Positions 1-6,526 of a stretch of DNA of 10,136 nt are shown in pieces (position 1 is the first letter of the stretch; each line of letters starts with the position of its first letter). Under the pieces are notes generated by a model. The model saw only the letters and a list, made by a program, of their open reading frames with translations. It made no database searches and was not told the DNA's origin. Position numbers and translations under genes: made by a program. The stretch is from contig CATZDQ010000050.1 of assembly GCA_958417695.1 (NCBI GenBank), positions 1 through 10,136 on the forward strand. The letters are read 5' to 3'. This stretch comes from an uncultured Clostridiaceae bacterium (lineage in GTDB: Bacteria; Bacillota; Clostridia; TANB77; CAG-508).

Positions 1-187
1 CATAACTATAATCATCATCCCAACTACTAGAAGAGCTAGTATCCCAGCTACTAGAGGAAGAGGAACTAGAACCCCAATCACTAGAAGAATCACTATCATA
101 GCGGTCAAAACTGCCTACATCTGCTAATGAATATGTGGAAATTGACAAGATAAGGCATAGAATTAACATGACAATTTTCTTTTTCAT
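1..187 (-). CDS. Secreted Ser/Asp/Trp-rich protein, N-terminal part (partial)
   Basis: Only the first 62 codons are inside the window; the 3' end lies beyond the left edge. The start is an ATG at 187, about 12 bases downstream of an AAGGAG site. Residues 1-22 form a clear signal peptide: MKKK, then a hydrophobic core, then a signal peptidase I-like site after Ser-Leu-Ala. The mature protein starts DVGSFDRYDSD and becomes low-complexity, with runs of 8 and 5 serines separated by Trp-Asp and ending in DDDYSY. This should be exported or membrane-associated. From memory, similar N-termini occur on Clostridial proteins with a Tim44-like domain after a Ser/Gly/Trp linker and a membrane segment, but that part is not visible here, so no function is assigned. 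It is divergent from the gene at 422. Confidence 0.8.
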   Translation of the reverse strand, partial: MKKKIVMLILCLILSISTYSLADVGSFDRYDSDSSSDWGSSSSSSSSWDTSSSSSWDDDYSY

Positions 188-224
188 ACTTCTCTTACGT
201 TCTCCTTTTTATTTTCTTAAGTTT

Positions 225-253
225 ATCATAATTTAAGCACCTCTTTTTGTCAA
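225..253 (-). promoter_or_regulatory. Sigma-A promoter of the secreted Ser/Asp-rich protein
   Basis: On the minus strand a perfect -35 TTGACA (248-253) and a -10 TATGAT (225-230) are separated by exactly 17 bases. Transcription would start near 218 and give a leader of about 30 bases before the ATG at 187. The match and position make this a confident housekeeping promoter. Confidence 0.75.
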
Positions 254-360
254 TCTTTTTCGACAAAATCTCTTAAAGTTATTTTTTCCAATTTTTCTAG
301 TTTTTATAGATATTTTTTTGAATATCTATCCTCTTTTGCTCATAATTTTATTTAAAATAG

Positions 361-389
361 TAGACTTTTTTGTCTGTTTATTGTAGAAT
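361..389 (+). promoter_or_regulatory. Probable promoter of the COG2426 membrane protein gene
   Basis: TAGACT (361-366, four of six bases of the -35 consensus) and TAGAAT (384-389, five of six of the -10) are separated by 17 bases. The predicted start near 396 lies about 25 bases before the ATG at 422. The rest of the divergent spacer (254-360) is AT-rich and shows no other clear signal. Confidence 0.5.
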
Positions 390-421
390 GGTTTTCATGA
401 ATAAAAAATAGGAGGATTTCT

Positions 422-925
422 ATGGAAACATTACCTTTGATTGTAAAATATTTAGCAACTGCTTTTGTTGGCATGATTCCCATTATCGAGTTAAGAGGTG
501 CCATTCCCGTAGGTGTATTTACCTTCCATTTAAACTATGTAGAGTCTTTTATCGCAAGTTTTATTGGAAACATCATCCCTGTCTACTTTATTGTTAAATA
601 TATTAGACCTTTATTTGACTTTTTTGGTAGATGGAAACCCTTTAAAGTCATTATAGATTGGGCAAGTGAGAAGGCAACTAAGCATATTGAAGAAAGTGAA
701 AGACTACAAAATTTTGCTGCACTAGGTCTATTTCTTTTCGTAGCCATTCCTTTACCTGGGACTGGTGCTTGGGTAGGTTCTTTGATTGCTAACTTCTTAG
801 ATTTACCACCTAAAAAAGCCATTCCACCAATTATTGCCGGTGTACTTACAGCAGGCGTGATTGTATTAACGCTAACCGCTATTGCTAATGGAGGTATTCA
901 ATATTTATTCCAACAGGTTGGTTAA
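422..925 (+). CDS. Small multidrug-export family (COG2426) membrane protein
   Basis: This 167-residue, very hydrophobic protein matches the 'small multidrug export protein' family (COG2426, Pfam Sm_multidrug_ex). Two family hallmarks are visible: ELRGAIP at residues 23-29, and VAIPLPGTGAWVGSLIA at about 107-123, both in re-entrant or helix-flanking positions. Membrane segments lie at roughly 5-20, 40-60, 98-125 and 133-153, with a basic/acidic cytoplasmic stretch (WASEKATKHIEESERLQ) at about 80-96. The ATG follows a strong AGGAGG site. Despite its name, the family's transport activity and substrate are not well established, so only membership is confident. It appears to be a single-gene transcript, with its own promoter upstream and a terminator directly after, convergent with the histidine kinase gene. 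Confidence 0.9.
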   Translation: METLPLIVKYLATAFVGMIPIIELRGAIPVGVFTFHLNYVESFIASFIGNIIPVYFIVKYIRPLFDFFGRWKPFKVIIDWASEKATKHIEESERLQNFAALGLFLFVAIPLPGTGAWVGSLIANFLDLPPKKAIPPIIAGVLTAGVIVLTLTAIANGGIQYLFQQVG

Positions 926-931
926 GACTAG

Positions 932-972
932 AAAATAAGAAGGAAAGTTATTTTTACTTTCCTTCTTATTTT
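932..972. terminator. Bidirectional terminator between convergent genes
   Basis: A perfect 17-bp stem (932-948 with 956-972, sequence AAAATAAGAAGGAAAGT and its complement) encloses a 7-base loop. The A-rich outer ends give U-tracts on both strands. It sits just after the COG2426 gene (stop at 925) and just after the histidine kinase gene (stop at 999), so it can end both transcripts. Confidence 0.85.
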
Positions 973-998
973 TTACTTAAACAAAAATACCCCGTCCC

Positions 999-3029
999 TC
1001 ATTGTTTTTTAAATTGGATGATGACTTTGAATAGGTCTCCGTCTAGGTATATGGAGAATTTTCCGCCTTGTAATTCGGTTAAACTTTGGGCTATCGATAA
1101 TCCTAATCCGCTTCCTTCTGTATTTCTAGAACTGTCTCCTCTTACAAATCTTTGCATTAATTCGTCTGCTGTGATGTTTAGTCTTTCTTTGGATATGTTT
1201 TTGATTTGGATTTGTAGTTCGTTTTCTACTGGTACAATATCTACATATACTCTAGATGCTTCTAAGGCGTATTTGACAACATTGGCATACATGTTTTCTA
1301 TGACTCTATATACATATCTACTGTCTGCTTCTATGATGCAATCTTCTTCTGGCATAGTTAGGTTTAGTTCTAGTTTTCTTTCTTGGAATTTGTCTTCAAA
1401 TTCTCCTGATATTTGTTTCATGAGTTCTTTTACATTTAATTTTTCTATATTTAGTTTGATGTTTCCTGATGAGGCTTTAGATGCTTCTACTAAGTCTTCT
1501 GTTAGTCTTTTTAATCTTTGGGATTTGTTGTCTAATACTTCTAGGTATTCTCTTGCTCTGTCGTTAGGCATTTCTTCTTTTTTTAGTAAATCTACATAGT
1601 TTATGATAGAGGTAAGTGGTGTTTTGATGTCATGGGATACATTGGTAATCAGTTCTGTTTTCATTCTTTCACTTTTTAGGCTTTTTTCTATGGCATTGGA
1701 AAATCCTCTGGCTATATCATTGATATATTCTGCCATTTCTTTTAGGCTTTTTTCTAAGTCTTCTGATGCAATCACTACGTTTTCTTTTCCTTCATAAATT
1801 TCTTTTAATGATTCTTTAATATGGGCTAAATGTTTCATATATTTTAATACTTTGTAGAAACACCATATCCAGAATCCGATTAATACTAAGAACATGAAGA
1901 AACTACCTTGCATAGCAATGAGGATGCTACTAATGATGATGAATGCCCAATATAAGATAATCACTTTTTTAGTGGTTGCTGGGTTTTCTCTAAACGCTTT
2001 TTTTATTTGTTTCCACTGTCTTCCAAAGGCTCTTAGCATTTTAGAAATCCATAGTTCTTTGAAGAAGGTTTTTGCTTTCATTCTTTTGATAGTAGTAACA
2101 CCTATTACTGCACATATGATATAGGCTACAAAGTAGTCAATTGCCCAGAATGATAGAATTAAAAAGTTTGGTGTTATGGTTTCTAAGACATTTGCTATGA
2201 GCATTACAAAGAATAACATGAGAAAAACTATGATACCGATTATTTCGTAGGGCAATTTATCTAATGAGTTTAGGGCTATCCCTTCTATTCCTTTTTGATG
2301 GCCTATTGACCAAATTAGATAGACGCCAATTGCTAATAAGAGGATGACACAGATGGGAATAATATACATTGGTACATTTTCTAAGGTTAGCATAGAGTCA
2401 TAAAAGACTTTTTGCATATATATGTCATTTCCACTTTCTAATTTATTTTGGTCAAAAGCTATATATATGGTGAATCGGTCATTTTTTAGTCTTTCTATGG
2501 TTTCTAAACTGTAGTCATATTTTAAGTTTTGCTCTGTCATTTTCTGCATATCTGTCTGGATGCTATTTCCTTCATAATACCAGTGATATGGTTGTTGTTT
2601 TAAATTTTCTATTTCTTCTTGGTAGTTTTCATTTCGCATATTGGTGTATATGGTATTTTCTTGTTTATCTATGATGACATAGTCATAATATTTGGTTGTA
2701 TTTCCCATTCGCCCACCATTTTGATAATAGACTTTTTCTCCTGCATCTTTTATCAGTGAATAGTCATAAAAGTAGGAATAATAGTATGTTATTTCTTCTG
2801 AGTCTTCTTCTTGGATAGGTTGTATTAAATAGTGATATATATTTTGTAGTACAGAATAGTATTGACTGGCAAATGTTTCTGTTTGATAGTAGTCTTTTAC
2901 ATGCATGTTATATTGGTTTTGTCTTTGGTAAGAAAGATATACTGCACTCATAAGAAGTATTAATACTATAATGGGTATGAATATATAGCATATGACTTTT
3001 AATAAGCCTGATTCTTTGATTCGTTTCAC
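999..3029 (-). CDS. Multi-pass membrane sensor histidine kinase
   Basis: This 676-residue sensor kinase autophosphorylates on histidine and should pass the phosphate to the regulator encoded just upstream. Membrane segment 1 is at about 11-33, followed by a Tyr/Gln/Glu-rich extracellular region (about 34-218). Further membrane segments lie at about 221-242, 262-281, 287-311, 356-374 and 376-394. A linker leads to the HisKA domain with NVSHDIKTPLTS, phosphoacceptor His466. The HATPase domain has an N-box near 576-590 (Asn583) and the G2 motif GSGLGLSIAQSL (639-650). The usual DxGxG (G1) box is not recognisable; the corresponding stretch reads IQIKNISKERLNI (607-619), followed by RFVRGDSSR. The start is GTG, supported by AAGAAGGA upstream, 39 bases after the regulator's stop. 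The stimulus is unknown. By layout and phosphorelay type it resembles the VanS/PhoR-like class, but substrate-level naming is not justified. Confidence 0.93.
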   Translation of the reverse strand: MKRIKESGLLKVICYIFIPIIVLILLMSAVYLSYQRQNQYNMHVKDYYQTETFASQYYSVLQNIYHYLIQPIQEEDSEEITYYYSYFYDYSLIKDAGEKVYYQNGGRMGNTTKYYDYVIIDKQENTIYTNMRNENYQEEIENLKQQPYHWYYEGNSIQTDMQKMTEQNLKYDYSLETIERLKNDRFTIYIAFDQNKLESGNDIYMQKVFYDSMLTLENVPMYIIPICVILLLAIGVYLIWSIGHQKGIEGIALNSLDKLPYEIIGIIVFLMLFFVMLIANVLETITPNFLILSFWAIDYFVAYIICAVIGVTTIKRMKAKTFFKELWISKMLRAFGRQWKQIKKAFRENPATTKKVIILYWAFIIISSILIAMQGSFFMFLVLIGFWIWCFYKVLKYMKHLAHIKESLKEIYEGKENVVIASEDLEKSLKEMAEYINDIARGFSNAIEKSLKSERMKTELITNVSHDIKTPLTSIINYVDLLKKEEMPNDRAREYLEVLDNKSQRLKRLTEDLVEASKASSGNIKLNIEKLNVKELMKQISGEFEDKFQERKLELNLTMPEEDCIIEADSRYVYRVIENMYANVVKYALEASRVYVDIVPVENELQIQIKNISKERLNITADELMQRFVRGDSSRNTEGSGLGLSIAQSLTELQGGKFSIYLDGDLFKVIIQFKKQ

Positions 3030-3068
3030 TTTTTTTCCTTCTTTCTTTTTTGTTTTCTTACCCTATTT

Positions 3069-3776
3069 TTATTCGTCTATTTTTTCTATTTTATAGCCTA
3101 TTCCCCATATGACTTTTAGGTATTTGGGGTCTCTAGGATTTATTTCTATTTTTTCTCTAATGTGTCTAATATGTACGGCAATTAAGTTTTCTGCTCCATA
3201 AGCTTCATCTTCCCAAACATTTTCATAGATTTGTTCTATAGAATATACTCTTCCTTTATTTTTAATTAGGAATTTTAAGATGTTGTATTCTGTTGGTGTT
3301 AGTTTAATTTCTTTTCCTTCCATGAGTACTTGTTTGGTATTGTCGTCGATGCGTAATCCTCCTGTTTGGTATATGTTTTCATTTTCTTGTTCTGTTTGGG
3401 CAATGGAGCCTAATGATGTGTACCTTCTAATTTGTGAATTGACTCTGGCAATTAGTTCTAATGGATTAAATGGTTTGGTTACATAGTCATCTGCGCCTTC
3501 ATTTAGTCCTGCTATTTTATCATAGTCTTCTGATTTGGCAGATAACATAATGATAGGTATTTTTTTGTCTTTTCTAACACGGTTTGCTACTGTCATGCCA
3601 TCCATTTCTGGCATCATAATATCTAGAATTAATAGATGCACTTCTTGTTCCTTTATAATTTGTAAGGCTTCTTTTCCATTATAAGCTTTTAATATATGAT
3701 ATCCTTCTTTACTTAAATAAATTTCTATCGCTTTTACTATTTCTTTATCATCATCACAAATTAATATATTATACAT
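3069..3776 (-). CDS. OmpR/PhoB-family response regulator
   Basis: This 235-residue transcription factor is the partner of the downstream histidine kinase. The receiver domain (about 1-120) has the acidic pocket Asp8-Asp9-Asp10, phosphoacceptor Asp52 in LILDIMMPEMDG, switch Ser79 and conserved Lys101 in TKPFNP. A linker (about 121-135) leads to a winged-helix DNA-binding domain (about 136-233) with typical signatures LTPTEYNILKFL and AVHIRHIREKIE and the closing VIWGIGYKIE. Length and order are standard, with no missing residue. The ATG at 3776 follows a purine-rich ribosome site (GAGGGGGAAAGG). It is the first gene of a two-gene minus-strand operon. A palindrome in its promoter suggests a binding site, possibly for itself, but that is inference. 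Confidence 0.95.
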   Translation of the reverse strand: MYNILICDDDKEIVKAIEIYLSKEGYHILKAYNGKEALQIIKEQEVHLLILDIMMPEMDGMTVANRVRKDKKIPIIMLSAKSEDYDKIAGLNEGADDYVTKPFNPLELIARVNSQIRRYTSLGSIAQTEQENENIYQTGGLRIDDNTKQVLMEGKEIKLTPTEYNILKFLIKNKGRVYSIEQIYENVWEDEAYGAENLIAVHIRHIREKIEINPRDPKYLKVIWGIGYKIEKIDE

Positions 3777-3805
3777 ATCCTTTCCCCCTCTTTTCTCTGT
3801 CTTCT

Positions 3806-3834
3806 AGTATACCACATATTTCTTAAGAAAAAAA
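3806..3834 (-). promoter_or_regulatory. Extended -10 promoter of the two-component operon with a palindrome
   Basis: On the minus strand the -10 is TATACT (3806-3811), preceded by TGG to form an extended -10. The -35 position (3829-3834) is only a T-run, a poor match. The weak -35 is abutted by a perfect 12-bp palindrome TTTCTTAAGAAA (3819-3830), which lies in the spacer and touches the -35. This arrangement fits a regulated promoter. The leader to the ATG at 3776 is about 25 bases. Confidence 0.55.
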
Positions 3835-3878
3835 CTAGTAATTGATTAAGGTTTTATTAACTTACCTTTTCTTTTTTA

Positions 3879-3970
3879 TTTTGTCCATGTGGACCTGGTC
3901 CCAATGGACAAAACTGTCCACTGGGGACACTGCTTATTTTTCTTTAATTATATTTTTTTGTTTTTTCTTT
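3879..3970 (-). repeat. 92-bp hairpin-bearing direct repeat, copy A
   Basis: This copy matches 5013-5104 at 87 of 92 positions in the same orientation. Its core is a long imperfect inverted repeat (3898-3928): GTCCCAATGGACA, loop AAAC, then TGTCCACTGGGGAC, preceded by a small dyad GTCCATGTGGAC (3883-3894). The outer part is T-rich and includes TATAAT on the minus strand (3947-3952). It lies between the terminator of the pilin-like gene and the promoter of the response regulator. The GTCC/GGAC hairpin style resembles REP-type intergenic elements mobilised by RAYT transposases, but no transposase is present, so that is a guess. Confidence 0.85.
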
Positions 3971-4015
3971 TATTTCTTCATTCCTGCAAGGTTATATATT
4001 ATTCTTATTTAATTG

Positions 4016-4062
4016 AAAAAGAAAGATAATTACCTTTTCTTTTGGCAATTACCTTTCTTTTT
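4016..4062 (-). terminator. Terminator of the pilin-like gene
   Basis: Arms 4016-4034 and 4044-4062 form a 19-bp stem around a 9-base loop. The two positions that would be A-C mismatches in plus-strand RNA become G-U pairs in minus-strand RNA, so the stem is fully paired only in the transcript of the pilin-like gene, 16 bases after its stop. A run of U residues ends the 3' arm. The direction is therefore well supported. Confidence 0.8.
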
Positions 4063-4078
4063 TCTATAATGGATAAGT

Positions 4079-4990
4079 CTATTTAATTCCTATAATAAAT
4101 GCCACATTTACTAAAGAGGCACTTCCCGAAAAAGATATACTGTCTCCTGCTTGAATATTTGAATATCCATAAGTTAGATTACACAATTGAAAACTATTTG
4201 AGTACGTCCCTACATGACTCTTATTAATGATTTGTGTAGCTTTTGGTGCATTAAGATTAATTTTTATAGAAGTATCTAATACATCTCTACCCCCAGAATA
4301 CGATACAATGATATAAGCGTAATTTTCTTGAAAAGTATAAGATGCTGGATTTGCCCATCCCACAGCAGACCAATGTAATAAGATAGGTTGTGTAGCATTA
4401 TTATTGGTTCCAGTTAGTAAATTTCCATTTACCCATGCAGTTTTTCCTGTTAAAATATCTTGGCTAGTGGCTGTTGCAATTGTTTGACTAGCTAAGCTAT
4501 TGGCCATTACTTTTCCAGAACCATTATGATAACCTTCTGGTATTAAATAACTTTGTCCACAATTTATATTACTACTTATCGCTTCTCTATTAGGCATGGT
4601 TCCAGTTAATAACTTTCCTCCACTATAGGCTTTATAACCAGACAATATTTTATCTGCTGTACTGTTAGTTTGAGCCAATATCCCATTTAAGGAATTTAAT
4701 TGATTTTGCAATTCTTCTATTTGTTTCCTCAAACTTTTAATCGTTTCATCTTTTATCGTTGAATCTTCATCATCTGTTATTTGTCCACCAGTTTCTAGTT
4801 CATAATACAATTGATTTAGTTGAATTGCCTCTGCTTCTCCTGCCAAAAGAATATTTTGCCTTGCTTGTTTGGCTTTCGTAATAATACCACCTTCCCCTAC
4901 GGTCATATTCAAACTAATTCCTGCTAAAATAATTAAAATAATTATGGTTACTACTAAGCTAACTAATGTTATTCCTTTTGAATCTTTCAT
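4079..4990 (-). CDS. Pilin-like protein with tail-fibre-like C-terminal repeats
   Basis: This 303-residue surface or secreted protein has modular build. Residues 1-30 match a type IV prepilin-like N-terminus, MKDSKG followed by ITLVSLVVTIIILIILAG: a short basic leader, a Gly6 cleavage position and a long hydrophobic helix. Position 5 of the mature form is Ser instead of the canonical Glu. A charged stretch and a coiled coil (about 77-104) follow. Two similar units come next, ADKILSGYKAYSGGKLLTGT (112-131) and SQDILTGKTAWVNGNLLTGT (176-195), separated by a segment with IPEGYHNGSGKV (150-161); such units are typical of phage tail-fibre proteins. The C-terminal domain (about 200-303) is Asn/Ser-rich, probably beta-rich and not recognised. 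The start at 4990 has a GAGGAAA site 4-5 bases upstream. A longer in-frame opening from 5038 is rejected because it reads through the 92-bp repeat. No other pilus gene is nearby, so assembly into a pilus is unproven. Confidence 0.85.
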   Translation of the reverse strand: MKDSKGITLVSLVVTIIILIILAGISLNMTVGEGGIITKAKQARQNILLAGEAEAIQLNQLYYELETGGQITDDEDSTIKDETIKSLRKQIEELQNQLNSLNGILAQTNSTADKILSGYKAYSGGKLLTGTMPNREAISSNINCGQSYLIPEGYHNGSGKVMANSLASQTIATATSQDILTGKTAWVNGNLLTGTNNNATQPILLHWSAVGWANPASYTFQENYAYIIVSYSGGRDVLDTSIKINLNAPKATQIINKSHVGTYSNSFQLCNLTYGYSNIQAGDSISFSGSASLVNVAFIIGIK

Positions 4991-5012
4991 ATTTTCCTCG
5001 CTTTTTCTTAAT

Positions 5013-5104
5013 TTTTGTCCATGTGGACCTAGTCCCAATGGACAAAATTGTCCATTGGGGACACTGCTTATTTTTCTTCAATTATATTTTCTTGTTTTTT
5101 CTTT
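5013..5104 (-). repeat. 92-bp hairpin-bearing direct repeat, copy B
   Basis: This is the second copy of the element at 3879-3970, offset by 1134 bases and in the same orientation. Its main hairpin (5032-5062) is better paired: GTCCCAATGGACA against TGTCCATTGGGGAC with one bulged G. It occupies the region just upstream of the pilin-like gene, ending 22 bases before its ATG. A TATAAT on the minus strand (5081-5086) could serve as a -10 for that gene, which would place the hairpin in its 5' leader. There is no good -35 at the right spacing, so promoter function is uncertain. Confidence 0.85.
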
Positions 5105-5141
5105 CTTTTTTCAATTTGTTTTATGTCACTTTGAATACAAA

Positions 5142-5191
5142 AAGTGAACACTCTTTATAAAACTTTTCTATTTTATAAAGAGCGTTCACTT
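5142..5191 (-). terminator. Terminator of the exoA-permease operon
   Basis: Arms 5142-5162 and 5171-5191 (AAGTGAACACTCTTTATAAAA and its near-complement) form a 21-bp stem around an 8-base loop. The single non-matching position is a G-U pair in minus-strand RNA, and five U residues follow the stem in that direction. It lies 160 bases beyond the permease stop at 5352, the nearest minus-strand gene upstream of it. Confidence 0.75.
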
Positions 5192-5351
5192 CTTTTAACT
5201 AATTTCTATTTTATTTAGTTTTTACATATTTTATATATGTATATTTTTATATTTCTATATGTCAACATGTTTTTATTTTTCTGTTTATTATTTTATTTTT
5301 ATTCGTTGATTTTTATTTTTTTATCATTTTATTTCTTTTTCTATACTTTTC
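5192..5351. other. AT-only-like spacer, probable 3' untranslated region
   Basis: These 160 bases between the permease stop and its terminator are almost entirely A and T, T-rich on the plus strand. I find no gene and no promoter pair. A short AT hairpin (5223-5229 with 5235-5241) is present but is expected in such composition. The stretch is probably a purine-rich 3' untranslated region of the exoA-permease transcript. Confidence 0.45.
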
Positions 5352-6506
5352 TTATATTTCTTCTTGTTCTATATTTTTTACTTTTTGTTTTTTATTTCTA
5401 TATTCAATAAAATCATCTAATAATAATTTTACAACTGCGATGACTGGTACAGATAGGAATATGCCTAACATTCCAAAATAAGCACCTCCTATTGTAATTG
5501 CAAAGATTACTAATAGTGGGTTGATTTTTAAAGAGTTTCCTACTATTCTTGGATTAATAATGTTGGCATCGATTTGTTGTAATATAATAACCACTACGAG
5601 CATCCATATAGCTTGTTGTAATCCTCCTGTAAAGAATGTGATGACGCCTGCTACTACAACGGCAATGATGGCTCCTACATATGGTATCAAGTTAAATAGT
5701 CCTATCATAAATCCTAGCAAAACGGCATATTTGACACCTAAGAGAGACATTCCTATAGAGGTTAGAATGCCTACTACAATGGCGTCTAAAAACTGACTAG
5801 CTAAGAAGTTGAAAAATATGGTGTTAGAGCGGTTAAAGTATTTATCGATATTTTGATACATTTTAGGTTTTAAAGTGGCTCCTGCTAGTTTTTTAAAAAA
5901 TCCTATAATGGCTCTTCTATCTATTAGAATATAGGCTGACACGATAATGGCTACAAAGGTGTTAATGATTCCATTTGCAAAGCTGATAGCACCTTGTGCA
6001 TATTGAGTTAATACTTCTATATTTAAGATTTCTTTTAAATCTATATTTTGGATGCTATTTATGGCTTTCATAATGATTTCATTTTTTAGGAAAGAGTCTT
6101 CTGGCATGTTTTGTATAGTACTAATAGCCATATTGTAATATCCTTGGAAGTTATTGGCTAAGTCAATTACACTCTTAACTACTGGTGGAATAATAAATGT
6201 AAACAATAATATGACTAATAAAATGGCAATTATATATACGATAATGACACTAATTGGTCTTGCTTGCTTAGATATCCATTTTGCTTTTTTAGCTTTTTGT
6301 AGTCCATTTTCTATTTTTCTACATGGTAAATATAAAATATAGGCGATTAAAATGCCTATGAAAAAGGGCATTAAAATATCTAAAAAACTACCTATGGAAT
6401 TGGTTATTTCTCCAAAATTATCTAATGTTTTATATACCGCTATCACCGCTACTGCGAAGCTAAACCAGTATAGCCATTTGGTCCAATTTTTACTTTTTTT
6501 CTCCAT
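5352..6506 (-). CDS. AI-2E family transporter (YdbI/YtvI/PerM-like permease)
   Basis: This 384-residue multi-pass membrane protein belongs to the AI-2E transporter family (PF01594, formerly UPF0118). Some members export autoinducer-2 or take part in ion or sporulation functions; the substrate here cannot be told. Helices lie at about 11-27, 38-61, 85-107, 176-197, 231-257, 259-275, 277-294, 299-317 and 331-363. Family signatures are LFNLIPYVGAIIA (270-282), QQIDANIINPRIVGNSLKIN (310-329) and the closing FGMLGIFLSVPVIAV (344-358). A soluble segment at about 110-175 corresponds to the family's variable region. I chose the ATG at 6506; the same frame is open upstream to 6590, but that part overlaps exoA and adds an unusual Arg/Lys-rich stretch. 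The ribosome site is weak (AAGAAG, about 12 bases upstream) and the gene starts 20 bases after the exoA stop, suggesting translational coupling. Confidence 0.9.
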   Translation of the reverse strand: MEKKSKNWTKWLYWFSFAVAVIAVYKTLDNFGEITNSIGSFLDILMPFFIGILIAYILYLPCRKIENGLQKAKKAKWISKQARPISVIIVYIIAILLVILLFTFIIPPVVKSVIDLANNFQGYYNMAISTIQNMPEDSFLKNEIIMKAINSIQNIDLKEILNIEVLTQYAQGAISFANGIINTFVAIIVSAYILIDRRAIIGFFKKLAGATLKPKMYQNIDKYFNRSNTIFFNFLASQFLDAIVVGILTSIGMSLLGVKYAVLLGFMIGLFNLIPYVGAIIAVVVAGVITFFTGGLQQAIWMLVVVIILQQIDANIINPRIVGNSLKINPLLVIFAITIGGAYFGMLGIFLSVPVIAVVKLLLDDFIEYRNKKQKVKNIEQEEI

Positions 6507-6526
6507 GTGTCTTGCACGCTTCTTTC

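Noticed and set aside
245..268. Hairpin TTTTGTC / GACAAAA between the divergent promoters
   Set aside because: The stem is 7 bp and mostly A-T, overlaps the minus-strand -35, and lies upstream of both predicted starts, so it is unlikely to act in RNA.
1018..2124. Open frames on the plus strand opposite the histidine kinase gene
   Set aside because: They have no ribosome sites and Ser/Leu-rich random-like translations; they mirror the real gene's codon pattern.
4991..5038. A 16-codon N-terminal extension of the pilin-like protein, starting at 5038
   Set aside because: It would read through the 92-bp repeat and has no ribosome site, while the ATG at 4990 has GAGGAAA just upstream and gives a standard short prepilin leader.
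3879..5104. CRISPR array or prophage remnant
   Set aside because: There are only two repeats, over 1 kb apart, with a gene between, and no cas, integrase or phage structural gene. Tail-fibre-like units alone do not make a prophage.
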